This document shows positions 8,505 to 18,783 of a stretch of DNA of 64,000 nt, piece by piece (within the stretch, counting starts at the first letter, position 1; each line of letters opens with the position of its first letter). The DNA lies in contig CAVQKQ010000026.1 in assembly GCA_963713085.1 (NCBI GenBank), positions 124,001 through 188,000 of the forward strand, in the 5' to 3' direction. The notes below the pieces were generated by a model, which made no database searches, was not told where the DNA came from, and saw only the letters and a list, made by a program, of their open reading frames with translations. Position numbers and translations under genes: made by a program. The DNA is from PFJX01 sp963713085 (lineage in GTDB: Bacteria; Pseudomonadota; Gammaproteobacteria; Burkholderiales; Thiobacillaceae).

Positions 8505-8984
8505 ATGTCGACCATCAAACCCATCCCCGAAGGCATGCACAGCGTCACCCCGCATCTGGTATGCGCCGACGCTGCTAACGCCATCGACTTCTACCGGCGC
8601 GCGTTCGGCGCGGTCGAGGCGGCGCGCCTGCCCGGACTGTCGGGCAAGCTGATGCACGCCATGATTCGCATCGGCGATTCGGCCGTCATGCTGGTGGACG
8701 AAATGCCGGAGTTCGGTTCGCTCGGTCCCGCCGCGCTGCACGGCACGCCGGTGACGCTGCATCTCTATGTCGAGGACGCCGATGCGGTGTTCGCGCGGGC
8801 CGTGGAGGCGGGCGCCACGGTCAAGATGCCGCTGGCCGACATGTTCTGGGGCGACCGCTACGGTATCGTCATCGACCCGTTCGGCCATCAGTGGTCCATT
8901 GCCACCCACATCCGAGACGTGGGCCGGGAGGAAATGCGCCAGGCCATTGAGGCCATGGCGCAGGGCGCGGACCCCTGCGGGTAG
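8505..8984 (+). CDS. VOC superfamily protein (PhnB/glyoxalase-like)
   Basis: A 159-residue vicinal-oxygen-chelate protein. Two beta-alpha-beta-beta-beta modules are visible, with IDFYRRAFGA and the C-terminal WGDRYGIVIDPFGHQW motif typical of PhnB-like glyoxalase/bleomycin-resistance proteins. The substrate cannot be deduced. The start follows GAGGAGGC at 8492-8499. It is paired with the preceding YciI-like gene, a common arrangement in proteobacteria. Confidence 0.85.
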   Translation: MSTIKPIPEGMHSVTPHLVCADAANAIDFYRRAFGAVEAARLPGLSGKLMHAMIRIGDSAVMLVDEMPEFGSLGPAALHGTPVTLHLYVEDADAVFARAVEAGATVKMPLADMFWGDRYGIVIDPFGHQWSIATHIRDVGREEMRQAIEAMAQGADPCG

Positions 8985-9035
8985 GCGGCGCTCACGGGCC
9001 CGGCCGTGCTGCAGCCGCGCAATGTCGTGCGGCGC

Positions 9036-9515
9036 TCAGTGGGTTTTCTTGGGGCCGCTGAAATGGCAATGGGGCATGTCGCTCAGGATCTCTCTCAGAT
9101 GCCGGGTCTCGACATGTATAAGGCGCTCATGGTCGCCGGTTTCCAGGTAGATGTCCGGCTGGGCCATCAGGCCGTCGTCCCATATCGTCTCCACGCCCCA
9201 GGCGATGGGCAGGCCGGGCACCGCGCCGGGATCGCAGTCGATGAAGGTCTGCCTGACGATGGTCTCGTCCGCCAGATGCAGGTGCCGCTGCTCGCCGAAG
9301 TCCAGGTTAAGCACGCCAAGCCTGATGTCCTGGTCGGCCGGGATCAGGGCCGCCAGGCAACAATCGTCCCCTTCCAGGAGCACTGCCTTGGCCAAGCGGC
9401 TCGCCTCCACATGGGCGGCCTGGGCGGCGCGCAGGCTGGTGGCGGTACGGTCGTGGTTGACGATTTCATAGGGCACATGATGTTCGTTCAGGTACTGCTC
9501 GATTTTCTGGGTCAT
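9036..9515 (-). CDS. YbaK/EbsC-type aminoacyl-tRNA deacylase domain protein
   Basis: A 159-residue single-domain protein of the YbaK/ProX/EbsC family, which hydrolyses mischarged aminoacyl-tRNAs (for example Cys- or Ala-tRNA-Pro). Visible features are the N-terminal Leu/Tyr-rich helix (IEQYLNEHHVPYEIV), SRLAKAVLLEGDD with the conserved lysine used in catalysis by the family, and a central GAVPGLP segment. A C-terminal extension (residues about 125-159, rich in His) is unusual for minimal YbaK. It is on the strand opposite to the preceding VOC gene. Confidence 0.75.
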   Translation of the reverse strand: MTQKIEQYLNEHHVPYEIVNHDRTATSLRAAQAAHVEASRLAKAVLLEGDDCCLAALIPADQDIRLGVLNLDFGEQRHLHLADETIVRQTFIDCDPGAVPGLPIAWGVETIWDDGLMAQPDIYLETGDHERLIHVETRHLREILSDMPHCHFSGPKKTH

Positions 9516-9584
9516 GGCTTTATTCCTTACCGGATTAGTCGGATATAAATATAGTCCAACGCCCGGGCGGCCGACGCGGCGCGA

Positions 9585-9776
9585 TCAAGCCGGCCGGGCC
9601 AGCCATCTCAGCAAGGCGGCGTACAGGACCCCGGGATTGACCGGCTTGGAGATGAAGTCGTTCATGCCGGGCCAGACAACGATCACGGTCCTCGTAGAAG
9701 ATGTTGGCGGTCATGGCCAGGATGGGCACTGTTTTCCGGCCGGCGAGTTTACGGATAGCTTGCCATGCTTCGGGTT
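9585..9776 (-). pseudogene. Remnant of a receiver domain (hybrid kinase/response regulator C-terminus)
   Basis: On the minus strand the sequence encodes the second half of a receiver domain: AIRKLAGRKTVPILAMTAN, then FYEDRDRCLA. The frame then breaks at about 9670 and resumes one frame over as GMNDFISKPVNPGVLYAALL and RWLARPA, followed by a stop at 9585. Comparing with the usual CLAAGMND pattern, two bases (GC) seem to have been lost at the break. The half with the phosphoacceptor Asp is missing. The fragment lies immediately beyond the 3' end of tRNA-Leu, a common recombination scar. It is the decayed end of a larger gene, not a functional protein. Confidence 0.8.
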
Positions 9777-9782
9777 TTTGTG

Positions 9783-9869
9783 TGGTGCCGGGAGGGGGAC
9801 TCGAACCCCCACGAGTGTTAGCTCGGCGGATTTTGAATCCGCTGCGTCTACCGATTCCGCCATCCCGGC
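9783..9869 (-). tRNA. tRNA-Leu (anticodon CAA)
   Basis: A complete 87-base class II tRNA on the minus strand with encoded 3' CCA (complement of 9783-9785). The acceptor stem is GCCGGGA/TCCCGGC, and the D-arm has GGTAGACGCA. The anticodon stem-loop is GCGGA-TTCAAAA-TCCGC, giving anticodon CAA (decodes UUG). It has a variable arm, and the T-arm is GGGGG-TTCGAGT-CCCCC. Upstream on the same strand, CATAAT (complement of 9885-9890) is a plausible -10 element. Confidence 0.97.
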
Positions 9870-9916
9870 CCGGGAAGGGCGGCAATTATGGCCGAAGCGG
9901 GATTGGGCAGGCAACG

Positions 9917-9922
9917 TATAAT
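9917..9922 (+). promoter_or_regulatory. Consensus -10 box directly upstream of queA
   Basis: A perfect TATAAT lies at 9917-9922, only 11 bases before the queA ATG at 9933. Transcription would start about 6-8 bases after the box, leaving a leader of only a few bases, and no Shine-Dalgarno sequence is present upstream of the ATG. No good -35 hexamer is visible. It suggests leaderless or very short-leader translation of queA. Confidence 0.5.
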
Positions 9923-9932
9923 CCGCGCCCTC

Positions 9933-10958
9933 ATGAAGACCAGCGATTTCGATTACCACCTGCCGGACGAGTTCATCGCCCGCTATCCCCTGGCAGAGCG
10001 GGGCGGCAGCCGCCTGCTGCATGTGGACGGCCCGGCCGGGACCTTTGCCGACCGCCGGTTCGCGGATCTCCCCGGGCTGTTTCGTCCCCATGACCTGCTG
10101 GTGTTAAACGATACCCGGGTGATCAAGGCCCGGTTGCGCGGCGAGAAGGATACCGGAGGCAAGGTCGAGGCGTTGGTGGAGCGGGTGCTGAATCAGCACG
10201 AGGCCCTGGCCTTCGTCCGCGCCAGCAAGCCGCCCAAGCCGGGCATGGTGCTGCGTTTCGCCGGCGCGCTGCAGGTCATGGTGCTGGACCGCCAGGGCGA
10301 TATGTATCGTCTGGGCTTCGACCCGGCCCGCACGGTGCTGGAGTGGCTGGAGCAGTATGGCGAGGTGCCCTTGCCGCATTACCTGGCCCGCGCCGCCGAG
10401 GCCGGTGACGACGCGCGCTACCAGACCGTTTATGCCCGTGACCCGGGGGCGGTGGCGGCGCCCACGGCGGGCCTGCACTTCGACGACGCGATGCTGGCGC
10501 GCCTGGGCGGAGCGGGGGTGGACACGGCCTTCGTCACCCTCCACGTGGGCGCGGGCACCTTCCAGCCGGTGCGGTCCGAGGACCTGGCCGAGCACCGCAT
10601 GCACAGCGAGCGCTATGTCATCCCCGCCGAAACCGTGGCCGCCGTGGACCGGACCCGGACGGCCGGCGGGCGGATCTGCGCGGTGGGGACCACCAGCCTG
10701 CGGGCACTGGAATCCGCAGCTCGGGACGGCCGATTGCGGGCCGGCGAAGGGGAGACGGACCTGTTCATCACGCCGGGCTACCAATTCAGCGTGGTGCAGC
10801 GCCTGATCACCAACTTCCACCTGCCCCGGTCCACCCTGCTCATGCTGGTGGCGGCCTTCGCCGGCTACGAGTTGATGCGCCGGGTCTATCAGCACGCCGT
10901 GGCGGAACGCTACCGCTTCTTCAGCTACGGCGACGCCATGCTGATCGAAACAAAATAA
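9933..10958 (+). CDS. queA: S-adenosylmethionine:tRNA ribosyltransferase-isomerase
   Basis: A 341-residue enzyme that transfers the ribosyl part of SAM to 7-aminomethyl-7-deazaguanine in tRNA to form epoxyqueuosine. Family motifs are clear: DFDYHLPDEFIARYP at the N-terminus, VLNDTRVIKARL, PTAGLHFD, THVGAGTFQPV-type (here LHVGAGTFQPVR), and NFHLPRSTLLMLV near the end. The length matches the family. The start at 9933 gives the standard QueA N-terminus. It lies near tgt-yajC-secDF, as in many proteobacteria, but a helicase, mscS and a DUF192 gene are inserted between. Confidence 0.97.
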   Translation: MKTSDFDYHLPDEFIARYPLAERGGSRLLHVDGPAGTFADRRFADLPGLFRPHDLLVLNDTRVIKARLRGEKDTGGKVEALVERVLNQHEALAFVRASKPPKPGMVLRFAGALQVMVLDRQGDMYRLGFDPARTVLEWLEQYGEVPLPHYLARAAEAGDDARYQTVYARDPGAVAAPTAGLHFDDAMLARLGGAGVDTAFVTLHVGAGTFQPVRSEDLAEHRMHSERYVIPAETVAAVDRTRTAGGRICAVGTTSLRALESAARDGRLRAGEGETDLFITPGYQFSVVQRLITNFHLPRSTLLMLVAAFAGYELMRRVYQHAVAERYRFFSYGDAMLIETK

Positions 10959-11278
10959 TCAAACACTTATAAACAGTTTCGGGTATCATCCGCCCCGTTG
11001 TGCAACGCAGTAGTCGGCTCGCCGGCCTTCCGGCCGGACATTTCCAGAGCCTACGGGACTGTTTTCACAGCCCCATCGTCCCCGACCTCACCTGATCCAG
11101 CAGCGGATTTCCTTCCGTCGTCATGGCATCGCGGCATCCGGTTGGCGCCGATGCTTAGCGAGAATCGCCGCCCGAAACGAATGCGGGCCGCGGCCTCATT
11201 GTGCGCGCCAAGGTGTGGCGCGCTGGATTGGTGTTCCCTAACGGCCCGTGGCCAGGGGCACCCGACGAAAGGATGTAC
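10959..11278 (+). other. Leader region between queA and the DEAD-box helicase gene
   Basis: About 320 bases without a supported gene. A perfect hairpin CCGGCC-TTCC-GGCCGG lies at 11022-11037, and a TATCAT -10-like hexamer lies at about 10984-10989 just upstream. Long structured leaders are usual for RhlE/CsdA-type helicase genes and often mediate autoregulation or cold induction; that this is such a leader is inference. Confidence 0.4.
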
Positions 11279-12889
<1,611 letters not shown>

Positions 12890-12895
12890 GCGATT

Positions 12896-12923
12896 CCGCC
12901 TTCCGGCCCTGACCGGGAGGCGG
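12896..12923. terminator. Hairpin between convergent helicase and mscS genes
   Basis: An 11-bp stem pairs 12896-12906 with 12913-12923 (one T-G wobble) around the loop CCCTGA. It ends exactly where the mscS stop codon begins (12924). No U-tract follows on either strand, so it may act as a weak bidirectional terminator or as a 3'-end stabiliser. Confidence 0.5.
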
Positions 12924-13841
12924 TTATCGGGGCGCGCCGGTTTCCGGGATGACCCGCAGGGCCGGGGCGGTGCCGTCCTTGGCCTGGCCCGGATAGATGG
13001 TCAGGTGGGGGAAGGGGATCTCCACGCCGTTGCGGTCGAATACCTGCTTGAGACGGCGAAGGAACTCCCGGCGCACGCCCCACTGCTCCAGGGGCTTCAC
13101 CTTGAAGCGGCAACGCAGCACCACGGCGGAATCCGCCCACTGGTCCACTCCGGCCATCTCCATGTCTTCCAGTATCCTGTCGCGCCAGGCTTCGTCCGCG
13201 CGGATCTCCGCGCCGACCTCCAGCATCAGCTTGGTCACCTCATCCGTGTCCTCCCGGTAGGCCACCCCCACGTCGATCACCGCGTAGGAATAGTCCCGGC
13301 TCATGTTGGTGACGGTGGTGACGGTGCCGTTGGGGATGAAATGCACGTGGCCGTCGTAGTTGCGCATCTTGATGTAGCGCAGGGTCACTTCCTCCACATA
13401 GCCGCCCTTTCCGCCGGCCTCCACCACGTCGCCCTGGCGCACCTGGTTTTCCAGCAGCATGAAGAAGCCGTTGAAGTAGTCCTTGATCAGGCTCTGGGCG
13501 CCGAAACCCACGGCGATGCCTAGGACCCCGGCCGTGGCCAGGATGGGGGCGATGGAGATGCCCAGTTCGCTCAGCACCACCATGCCCGTCACCAGGATGA
13601 TCGCCACCGACGTGATGTAGCGGAACACCCGGCCCAGGGTGGTGATGCGCTTGACCTCCTCGGTGTTGTTCCCGGCCCGCTCCGAAAGGTAGACGCGGAG
13701 CATGCGGATCCCTTTGTTGGACAGACGCAACAACAGCCAGGCCAGCAGGAGTATCAGGACGATGTGCAGGCCGGTTTGATAGATCTGTAGCAGGACGTGT
13801 CCACGTTCACTGGCCAGGTGCTCAAGAAAGTTTTCCTGCAT
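12924..13841 (-). CDS. mscS: Small-conductance mechanosensitive channel family protein
   Basis: A 305-residue MscS-family channel. Hydrophobic helices lie at about residues 20-40, 65-85 and 90-120. The pore-lining TM3 has the Gly/Ala pattern GVLGIAVGFGAQSLIKDYFNG. The MscS beta domain follows (GDVVEAGGKGGYVEEV, then VHFIPNGTVTTVTNMSR) and an alpha/beta C-terminal domain. It releases solutes on hypo-osmotic shock. ATG 13841 has GGAG seven bases upstream; an earlier in-frame start would add 20 polar residues. It is convergent with the helicase gene. Confidence 0.92.
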   Translation of the reverse strand: MQENFLEHLASERGHVLLQIYQTGLHIVLILLLAWLLLRLSNKGIRMLRVYLSERAGNNTEEVKRITTLGRVFRYITSVAIILVTGMVVLSELGISIAPILATAGVLGIAVGFGAQSLIKDYFNGFFMLLENQVRQGDVVEAGGKGGYVEEVTLRYIKMRNYDGHVHFIPNGTVTTVTNMSRDYSYAVIDVGVAYREDTDEVTKLMLEVGAEIRADEAWRDRILEDMEMAGVDQWADSAVVLRCRFKVKPLEQWGVRREFLRRLKQVFDRNGVEIPFPHLTIYPGQAKDGTAPALRVIPETGAPR

Positions 13842-13897
13842 GAAGTTCTCCAGTTGGGTCGAAATCAAATGCGATTGAATAGGGCGGCGAGGGTTCC

Positions 13898-14362
13898 TCA
13901 ATCAGGCTGACATAGCCAACTCGCTGTTTCGTATTTCAGGTCCGGAACGCTCCCCGCGTCGGCCTCGAGGACGAAACTTACCGGCTCGGGCGGGTAATAA
14001 ACAGGGCAGGGCGCGGCCGGCTCGCAGGGCGGCATGGTCTTCACCCCGGCCACGCGGCCCTGGGGCGTGATCCAGGCCAGGTCGATGGGAAAGGCCATGT
14101 CCTTCATCCAGAAACCGTAGCTTCCGGGAACAGGCATGACGAACCACATGCCTTGTCCCGGCGCCAGCCAGGGGCGTCCGGACAGCCCCCGCTGCCATTG
14201 CGCGGGCGTGGCGGCCACTTCCACCCGGAATGTCTTCTCCCCTACACGGACGTGGCTGGCCAGCCACGGGGGGCAGGGACGTGCCGCCGATACCGGGGCG
14301 GAAATCAGCCACACAGGCAGTAAACTGACGCCCCCGATCCAGGTCAACCATCGCTTCTTCAT
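13898..14362 (-). CDS. DUF192 exported protein
   Basis: A 154-residue exported protein. The signal peptide (about residues 1-26, APVSA) precedes a DUF192 domain with the recognisable motifs QRGLSGRPWLAPGQGMWFVM, GFWMKDMAFPIDLAWI and PVSFVLE. The domain is widespread, often exported, and has no established biochemical role. Its start codon (minus strand, 14360-14362) shares the tetranucleotide CATG with the tgt start on the other strand, so the two coding regions overlap head-to-head. Confidence 0.88.
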   Translation of the reverse strand: MKKRWLTWIGGVSLLPVWLISAPVSAARPCPPWLASHVRVGEKTFRVEVAATPAQWQRGLSGRPWLAPGQGMWFVMPVPGSYGFWMKDMAFPIDLAWITPQGRVAGVKTMPPCEPAAPCPVYYPPEPVSFVLEADAGSVPDLKYETASWLCQPD

Positions 14363-15470
14363 GCAATTCCGCCTCACCCATACCAGTGGCGCCGCCCGGC
14401 GCGGCGTGCTGGAAACCGCCCACGGCACGATCCAGACCCCGGTATTCATGCCCGTGGGCACAGTGGGCACGGTCAAAGGGGTGACGTCCCACGAACTCAC
14501 CGACCTGGGCGCCCGGATCATCCTGGGCAATACCTTCCACCTCTGGCTGCGTCCGGGCCTGGAGGTGATCCGGGCCCATGGCGGCCTGCACGGCTTCATG
14601 GGTTGGCAGGGACCAATTCTGACCGATTCCGGCGGGTTCCAGGTATGGAGTCTGACCCATCTGCGCAAGATCACCGAGCAGGGGGTCAAATTCGCCTCGC
14701 CCCTGGACGGCGCCCGCCTGATGCTGTCGCCGGAGAAGAGCATGGAGATCCAGCGGGTCCTGGGTTCCGACATCGCCATGATCTTCGACGAATGCACACC
14801 CTATCCGGCGGACCGGGATACGGCAAGGGAATCCATGGAGTTGTCCCTGCGTTGGGCGGAGCGTTCCAAACAGGCCCACTCGGGCAATCCCAATGCATTA
14901 TTCGCCATCGTCCAGGGCGGCATGTACGAGGACCTGCGCGACCGGTCCCTGGAGAATCTGACCGAGATCGGCTTCGACGGCTACGCCCTGGGCGGCTTGT
15001 CGGTGGGGGAGCCGAAGGCGGACATGGAGCGCATCCTGCGCCACACCGCCCCCCGGCTGCCCGCCGACAAGCCTCGCTACCTGATGGGGGTGGGCACGCC
15101 GGAGGACATCGTGTTCGCGGTGGGCCAGGGCATCGACATGTTCGATTGCGTCATGCCCACCCGCAACGCCCGCCACGGCCTGCTGTTCACCCGCAACGGC
15201 GAGATCCGCATCAAGAACGCCCGCTTCAAGGCGGATACCGGCCCCATCGACCCGGCGTGCGGGTGCTATACCTGCCGCCACCATACCCGGGCTTATCTGC
15301 ACCATCTGCAGCGGTCCGGGGAGATGCTGGGGGCCCGACTCAATTCCATCCACAACCTGCACTATTACCAGGACTTCACCCGGGACCTGCGGGAGGCCAT
15401 CGAGGCGGGCCGGTTCGAGGATTGGCGGGCGGAGTTCCATCGCGCCCGCAACACGGAACCGAACCCCTGA
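14361..15470 (+). CDS. tgt: Queuine tRNA-guanosine transglycosylase
   Basis: A 369-residue enzyme that exchanges G34 for preQ1 in tRNAs with GUN anticodons. Visible motifs: DSGGFQVWSL (nucleophile/substrate loop), the core VQGGMYEDLR, GGLSVGEP, MPTRNARHG, and the zinc-binding set CxCxxC (CGCYTC) followed by a distal His in the LNSIHNLHYY segment. The start gives MQFRLTHTSG, matching the family's N-terminus. It precedes yajC-secD-secF in the classical order. No Shine-Dalgarno is obvious because the leader lies inside the divergent DUF192 gene. Confidence 0.97.
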   Translation: MQFRLTHTSGAARRGVLETAHGTIQTPVFMPVGTVGTVKGVTSHELTDLGARIILGNTFHLWLRPGLEVIRAHGGLHGFMGWQGPILTDSGGFQVWSLTHLRKITEQGVKFASPLDGARLMLSPEKSMEIQRVLGSDIAMIFDECTPYPADRDTARESMELSLRWAERSKQAHSGNPNALFAIVQGGMYEDLRDRSLENLTEIGFDGYALGGLSVGEPKADMERILRHTAPRLPADKPRYLMGVGTPEDIVFAVGQGIDMFDCVMPTRNARHGLLFTRNGEIRIKNARFKADTGPIDPACGCYTCRHHTRAYLHHLQRSGEMLGARLNSIHNLHYYQDFTRDLREAIEAGRFEDWRAEFHRARNTEPNP

Positions 15471-15538
15471 CGGGTGTCTCCGGTTTGCAACCACGGCGGT
15501 GTTAGAATGCGCAGCTTATTTTGGAGGCCGATACCATT

Positions 15539-15859
15539 ATGCTGATTCCTTCCGCTTTTGCAGCACCCGCCACCGGGCAACCCGACCCGATCATGAGCTT
15601 CCTCCCCCTGATCGTGCTGTTCGCCCTGTTCTACTTCCTGATCATCCGACCCCAGATGAAGCGGGCCAAGGACCAGAAGAAAATGCAGGAGTCCCTGCAG
15701 AAGGGGGACGAGGTGGTGACCACCGGCGGCCAGTTGGGCAAGGTGGCCAAGATCTCCGATCACTATGTCACCCTGGACATAGGCGGCGGCACCGAGAGCG
15801 TCTTCCAGCGCGCCGCGATCCAGACCGTGCTGCCGAAGGGAACCATCAAGGACCTCTGA
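15539..15859 (+). CDS. yajC: Sec translocase accessory subunit YajC
   Basis: A 106-residue single-span membrane protein. It has a short periplasmic N-terminus, a TM helix at about residues 18-38 (FLPLIVLFALFYFLIIRP) and the cytosolic motif QMKRAKDQKKMQESLQKGDE. The small domain carries VVTTGGQLGKVAKISD. YajC associates with SecDF. ATG 15539 is chosen; a TTG at 15521 is also in frame, and GGAGG at 15522-15526 sits rather far from the ATG. TGTTAGAAT at about 15500-15508 resembles an extended -10 element, so a promoter between tgt and yajC is possible. Confidence 0.95.
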   Translation: MLIPSAFAAPATGQPDPIMSFLPLIVLFALFYFLIIRPQMKRAKDQKKMQESLQKGDEVVTTGGQLGKVAKISDHYVTLDIGGGTESVFQRAAIQTVLPKGTIKDL

Positions 15860-15948
15860 GGCGCCAAGGGGCAGGCAATGTGTAATTGGCGAGAGCCCGC
15901 CGCCCCGCGTCCTCACCGCTTTGCTCATTACCCATTACGAGCTTTGAA

Positions 15949-17778
15949 ATGAACCGCTATCCCCTCTGGAAATACCTCCTCATCGGCGCATCCTTGCTGT
16001 TCGCGTTCGTCTATACCTTGCCCAACTTCTTCGGCGAGGTGCCGGCGGTGCAGGTCTCTCCGGTGCGCACCACCGAGAAGGTGGATGCCGTTCTGATGCA
16101 AAGAGTGGAAGACGCCCTCAAGGCGGCCGGCATCAGCCCGCTGGGGGTGGCGCTGGACAACCGCAGCGTCAAGGCCCGTTTCGCCGACACCGACACCCAG
16201 ATCAAGGCCAAGGATGCCGTGCAGGCGGCACTGGGTCCCGGCTATACGGTGGCCCTCAATCTGCTGGCTGCTTCGCCCCGTTGGCTGACCGACATGGGCG
16301 CCCTACCCATGTATCTGGGCCTGGACCTGCGCGGCGGCGTGCATTTCCTGATGCAGGTGGATATGCCAAAGGCCCTGGACAAGGCGACCGAGCGCTACCA
16401 GAACGACGTGCGTACCCTGTTGCGGGAGAATCGGGTGCGCTACACCGGCATCGACCGGCAGGGTGAACAGGTGCACGTGAAATTCCGCGACACCGCCCAG
16501 CGCGACCAGGCACGCAAGGTCATCGAGGAGAACTACCCCGATCTGCAGTTGAGCGATGAGCAAAGCGGCGAGGATTACGTGTTGACCGGTGTCCTCAAGA
16601 AGCAGGCCCAGGTGAAGACCCAGGAATTCGCCTTGCAGCAGAACCTCACCACCCTGCGCAACCGGGTCAACGAACTGGGCGTGGCCGAACCGGTGATCCA
16701 GCAGCAGGGCGCGGACCGGGTGGTGGTGCAGTTGCCCGGCGTCCAGGACACCGCCAAGGCCAAGGAGATCCTGGGCCGCACCGCCACCCTGGAGATCCGC
16801 ATGGTGGATGAGGAACACATGCAGTCGCCGACCGAGATCCAGGCCGCGGTGGCCGGCCAGGTGCCGTTCGGCGACGAGCTGTATTACGAGCGTACCGGCC
16901 AGCCGGTGCTGGTGAAGAAGAACGTGGTGCTGACCGGCGAATACATCACCGATGCCCAGCCCGGGTTCGACAACCAGACCAACCAGGCCGCCGTGCACAT
17001 CAACCTGGACGGGCGGGGGGCGCGCATCTTCAAGAACGTGACCCGGGAAAACGTGGGCAAGCGCATGGCCATCCTGCTGATCGAGAAGGGCAAGACCGAG
17101 GTCGTCACCGCGCCGGTGATCCGCGAGGAGATCGGCGGTGGACGGGTCCAGATCACCGGCATGGATTCGCCCCAGGAGGCCAGCGACGTGGCCCTGCTGC
17201 TGCGCGCCGGCGCATTGGCGGCGCCCATGGAGATCATCGAGGAACGCACCGTCGGCCCGTCCCTGGGCGCGGACAACATCACCAAGGGCTTCAATTCCAC
17301 CCTGATCGGCTTCGCCCTCATCGCCGTGTTCATGGTGGTCTATTACCAGGGCTTCGGGGTGGTCTCGGTGCTGGCCCTGGCCACCAACATGTTCCTGCTG
17401 GTGGCCCTGCTGTCGCTGATGCAGGCGACCCTGACCCTGCCTGGCATCGCCGGTATCGCCCTGACCCTGGGCATGGCCATCGACGCCAACGTGATCATCG
17501 CCGAACGGATCCGGGAAGAGCTGCGCAACGGTAATTCGCCCCAGGCCGCCATCTTCGCAGGCTACGAACGGGCCTGGGACACCATCCTGGACTCCAACGT
17601 CACCACCCTGATCGCCGGAGTCGCCCTGTTCTGGCTGGGCTCCGGTCCTGTGCGCGGCTTCGCGGTGACGCTGTGTCTGGGCATCATCACCTCCATGTTC
17701 AGCGCGGTGATGGTGTCCCGCGCCATAGTCAATCTCACCTACGGCCGGGCCAAGCGCCTGACCAAGGTCTCCATCTGA
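15949..17778 (+). CDS. secD: Protein translocase subunit SecD
   Basis: A 609-residue RND-type membrane protein that uses the proton gradient to pull secreted proteins into the periplasm. It has an N-terminal TM helix (about residues 7-25) and a large periplasmic P1 domain with LGLDLRGGVHFLMQVD at its start. Five TM helices follow at the C-terminus, with the family motifs TVGPSLGADNI and GMAIDANVIIAERIREE. The length is close to E. coli SecD. It is followed by secF after 12 bases. Confidence 0.97.
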   Translation: MNRYPLWKYLLIGASLLFAFVYTLPNFFGEVPAVQVSPVRTTEKVDAVLMQRVEDALKAAGISPLGVALDNRSVKARFADTDTQIKAKDAVQAALGPGYTVALNLLAASPRWLTDMGALPMYLGLDLRGGVHFLMQVDMPKALDKATERYQNDVRTLLRENRVRYTGIDRQGEQVHVKFRDTAQRDQARKVIEENYPDLQLSDEQSGEDYVLTGVLKKQAQVKTQEFALQQNLTTLRNRVNELGVAEPVIQQQGADRVVVQLPGVQDTAKAKEILGRTATLEIRMVDEEHMQSPTEIQAAVAGQVPFGDELYYERTGQPVLVKKNVVLTGEYITDAQPGFDNQTNQAAVHINLDGRGARIFKNVTRENVGKRMAILLIEKGKTEVVTAPVIREEIGGGRVQITGMDSPQEASDVALLLRAGALAAPMEIIEERTVGPSLGADNITKGFNSTLIGFALIAVFMVVYYQGFGVVSVLALATNMFLLVALLSLMQATLTLPGIAGIALTLGMAIDANVIIAERIREELRNGNSPQAAIFAGYERAWDTILDSNVTTLIAGVALFWLGSGPVRGFAVTLCLGIITSMFSAVMVSRAIVNLTYGRAKRLTKVSI

Positions 17779-17790
17779 TAGGGGTTCATC

Positions 17791-18723
17791 GTGATCGAGC
17801 TATTCCACCTGAAACGTGACATCCCCTTCATGCGCTATGCGCGCAGCACCATCTACGTTTCGATATTCTTCATCGTCGCTTCCGTCGCCCTGCTTGCCAT
17901 CAGGGGGCTCAACCTGGGGGTGGACTTCACTGGCGGCACGGTCATGGAGATTGGTTACCCGAAGGCGGCGAACATCCCCGCCATCCGCAAGCAGTTGGCG
18001 GATGGCGGCTATGGCGATGCCCAGGTGCAGAACTTCGGCACCTCCAGCGACGTGCTGCTGCGTCTGCCGGTTAAGGCCGGGGTCACCTCCGCCCAGTTGT
18101 CCAACAAGGTGCTGGATGTGCTGAAACAGGCCGACGCCACGGTTGAAATGCGGCGGGTGGAATTCGTCGGCCCCCAGGTGGGCAGCGAGCTGTTCAATGA
18201 TGGCGCCCTGGCCCTCCTGGTGGTGTCCATCGGCATCGTCATCTACCTGGCCCTGCGTTTCGAATGGCGTTTCGCGGTGGGCGCCATCTTCGCCACCGCC
18301 CATGACGTGTTCATTGTCCTGGGCCTCTGGTCCCTGTTCCAGTGGGAGTTTTCCCTGACCGTGCTGGCGGCGGTCCTGGCGGTGCTGGGCTATTCGGTGA
18401 ACGACACCGTGGTGGTGTTCGACCGGATCCGGGAAAACTTCAAGAAGACCCGCTCCAACGATGTGGCGGCCATCATGGACAACGCCAAGACCGCCACCCT
18501 GTCGCGTACCGTCATCACCAGCGGCACCACCCAATTGATGGTGCTGGCCATGCTGCTGCTGGGCGGCGAGGTGCTGCACGGCTTCGCCCTGGCCCTGACC
18601 TTCGGCATCATCGTCGGCACCTACTCCTCGGTGCTGGTGGCCAGCCCCATCGTCATGTGGCTGGGGGTGTCACGGGAAGACTTCATCAAGCCCGTCAAGA
18701 CCGAGTCCGGCGCGGTGGTTTGA
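17791..18723 (+). CDS. secF: Protein translocase subunit SecF
   Basis: A 310-residue partner of SecD. It has TM1 at about residues 15-35, GVDFTGGTVMEIGY, a small periplasmic domain, and five further TM helices with VGSELFNDGALALL and GYSVNDTVVVFDRIRENF. It starts with GTG at 17791, preceded by AGGGG. It is translationally close to secD (12-base gap). Confidence 0.97.
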   Translation: MIELFHLKRDIPFMRYARSTIYVSIFFIVASVALLAIRGLNLGVDFTGGTVMEIGYPKAANIPAIRKQLADGGYGDAQVQNFGTSSDVLLRLPVKAGVTSAQLSNKVLDVLKQADATVEMRRVEFVGPQVGSELFNDGALALLVVSIGIVIYLALRFEWRFAVGAIFATAHDVFIVLGLWSLFQWEFSLTVLAAVLAVLGYSVNDTVVVFDRIRENFKKTRSNDVAAIMDNAKTATLSRTVITSGTTQLMVLAMLLLGGEVLHGFALALTFGIIVGTYSSVLVASPIVMWLGVSREDFIKPVKTESGAVV

Positions 18724-18783
18724 GCCGGGGGCGGGCGAATACGAATACACTTTGTGCCCCATGCCCCTGCTAAGGAGCCCCTC

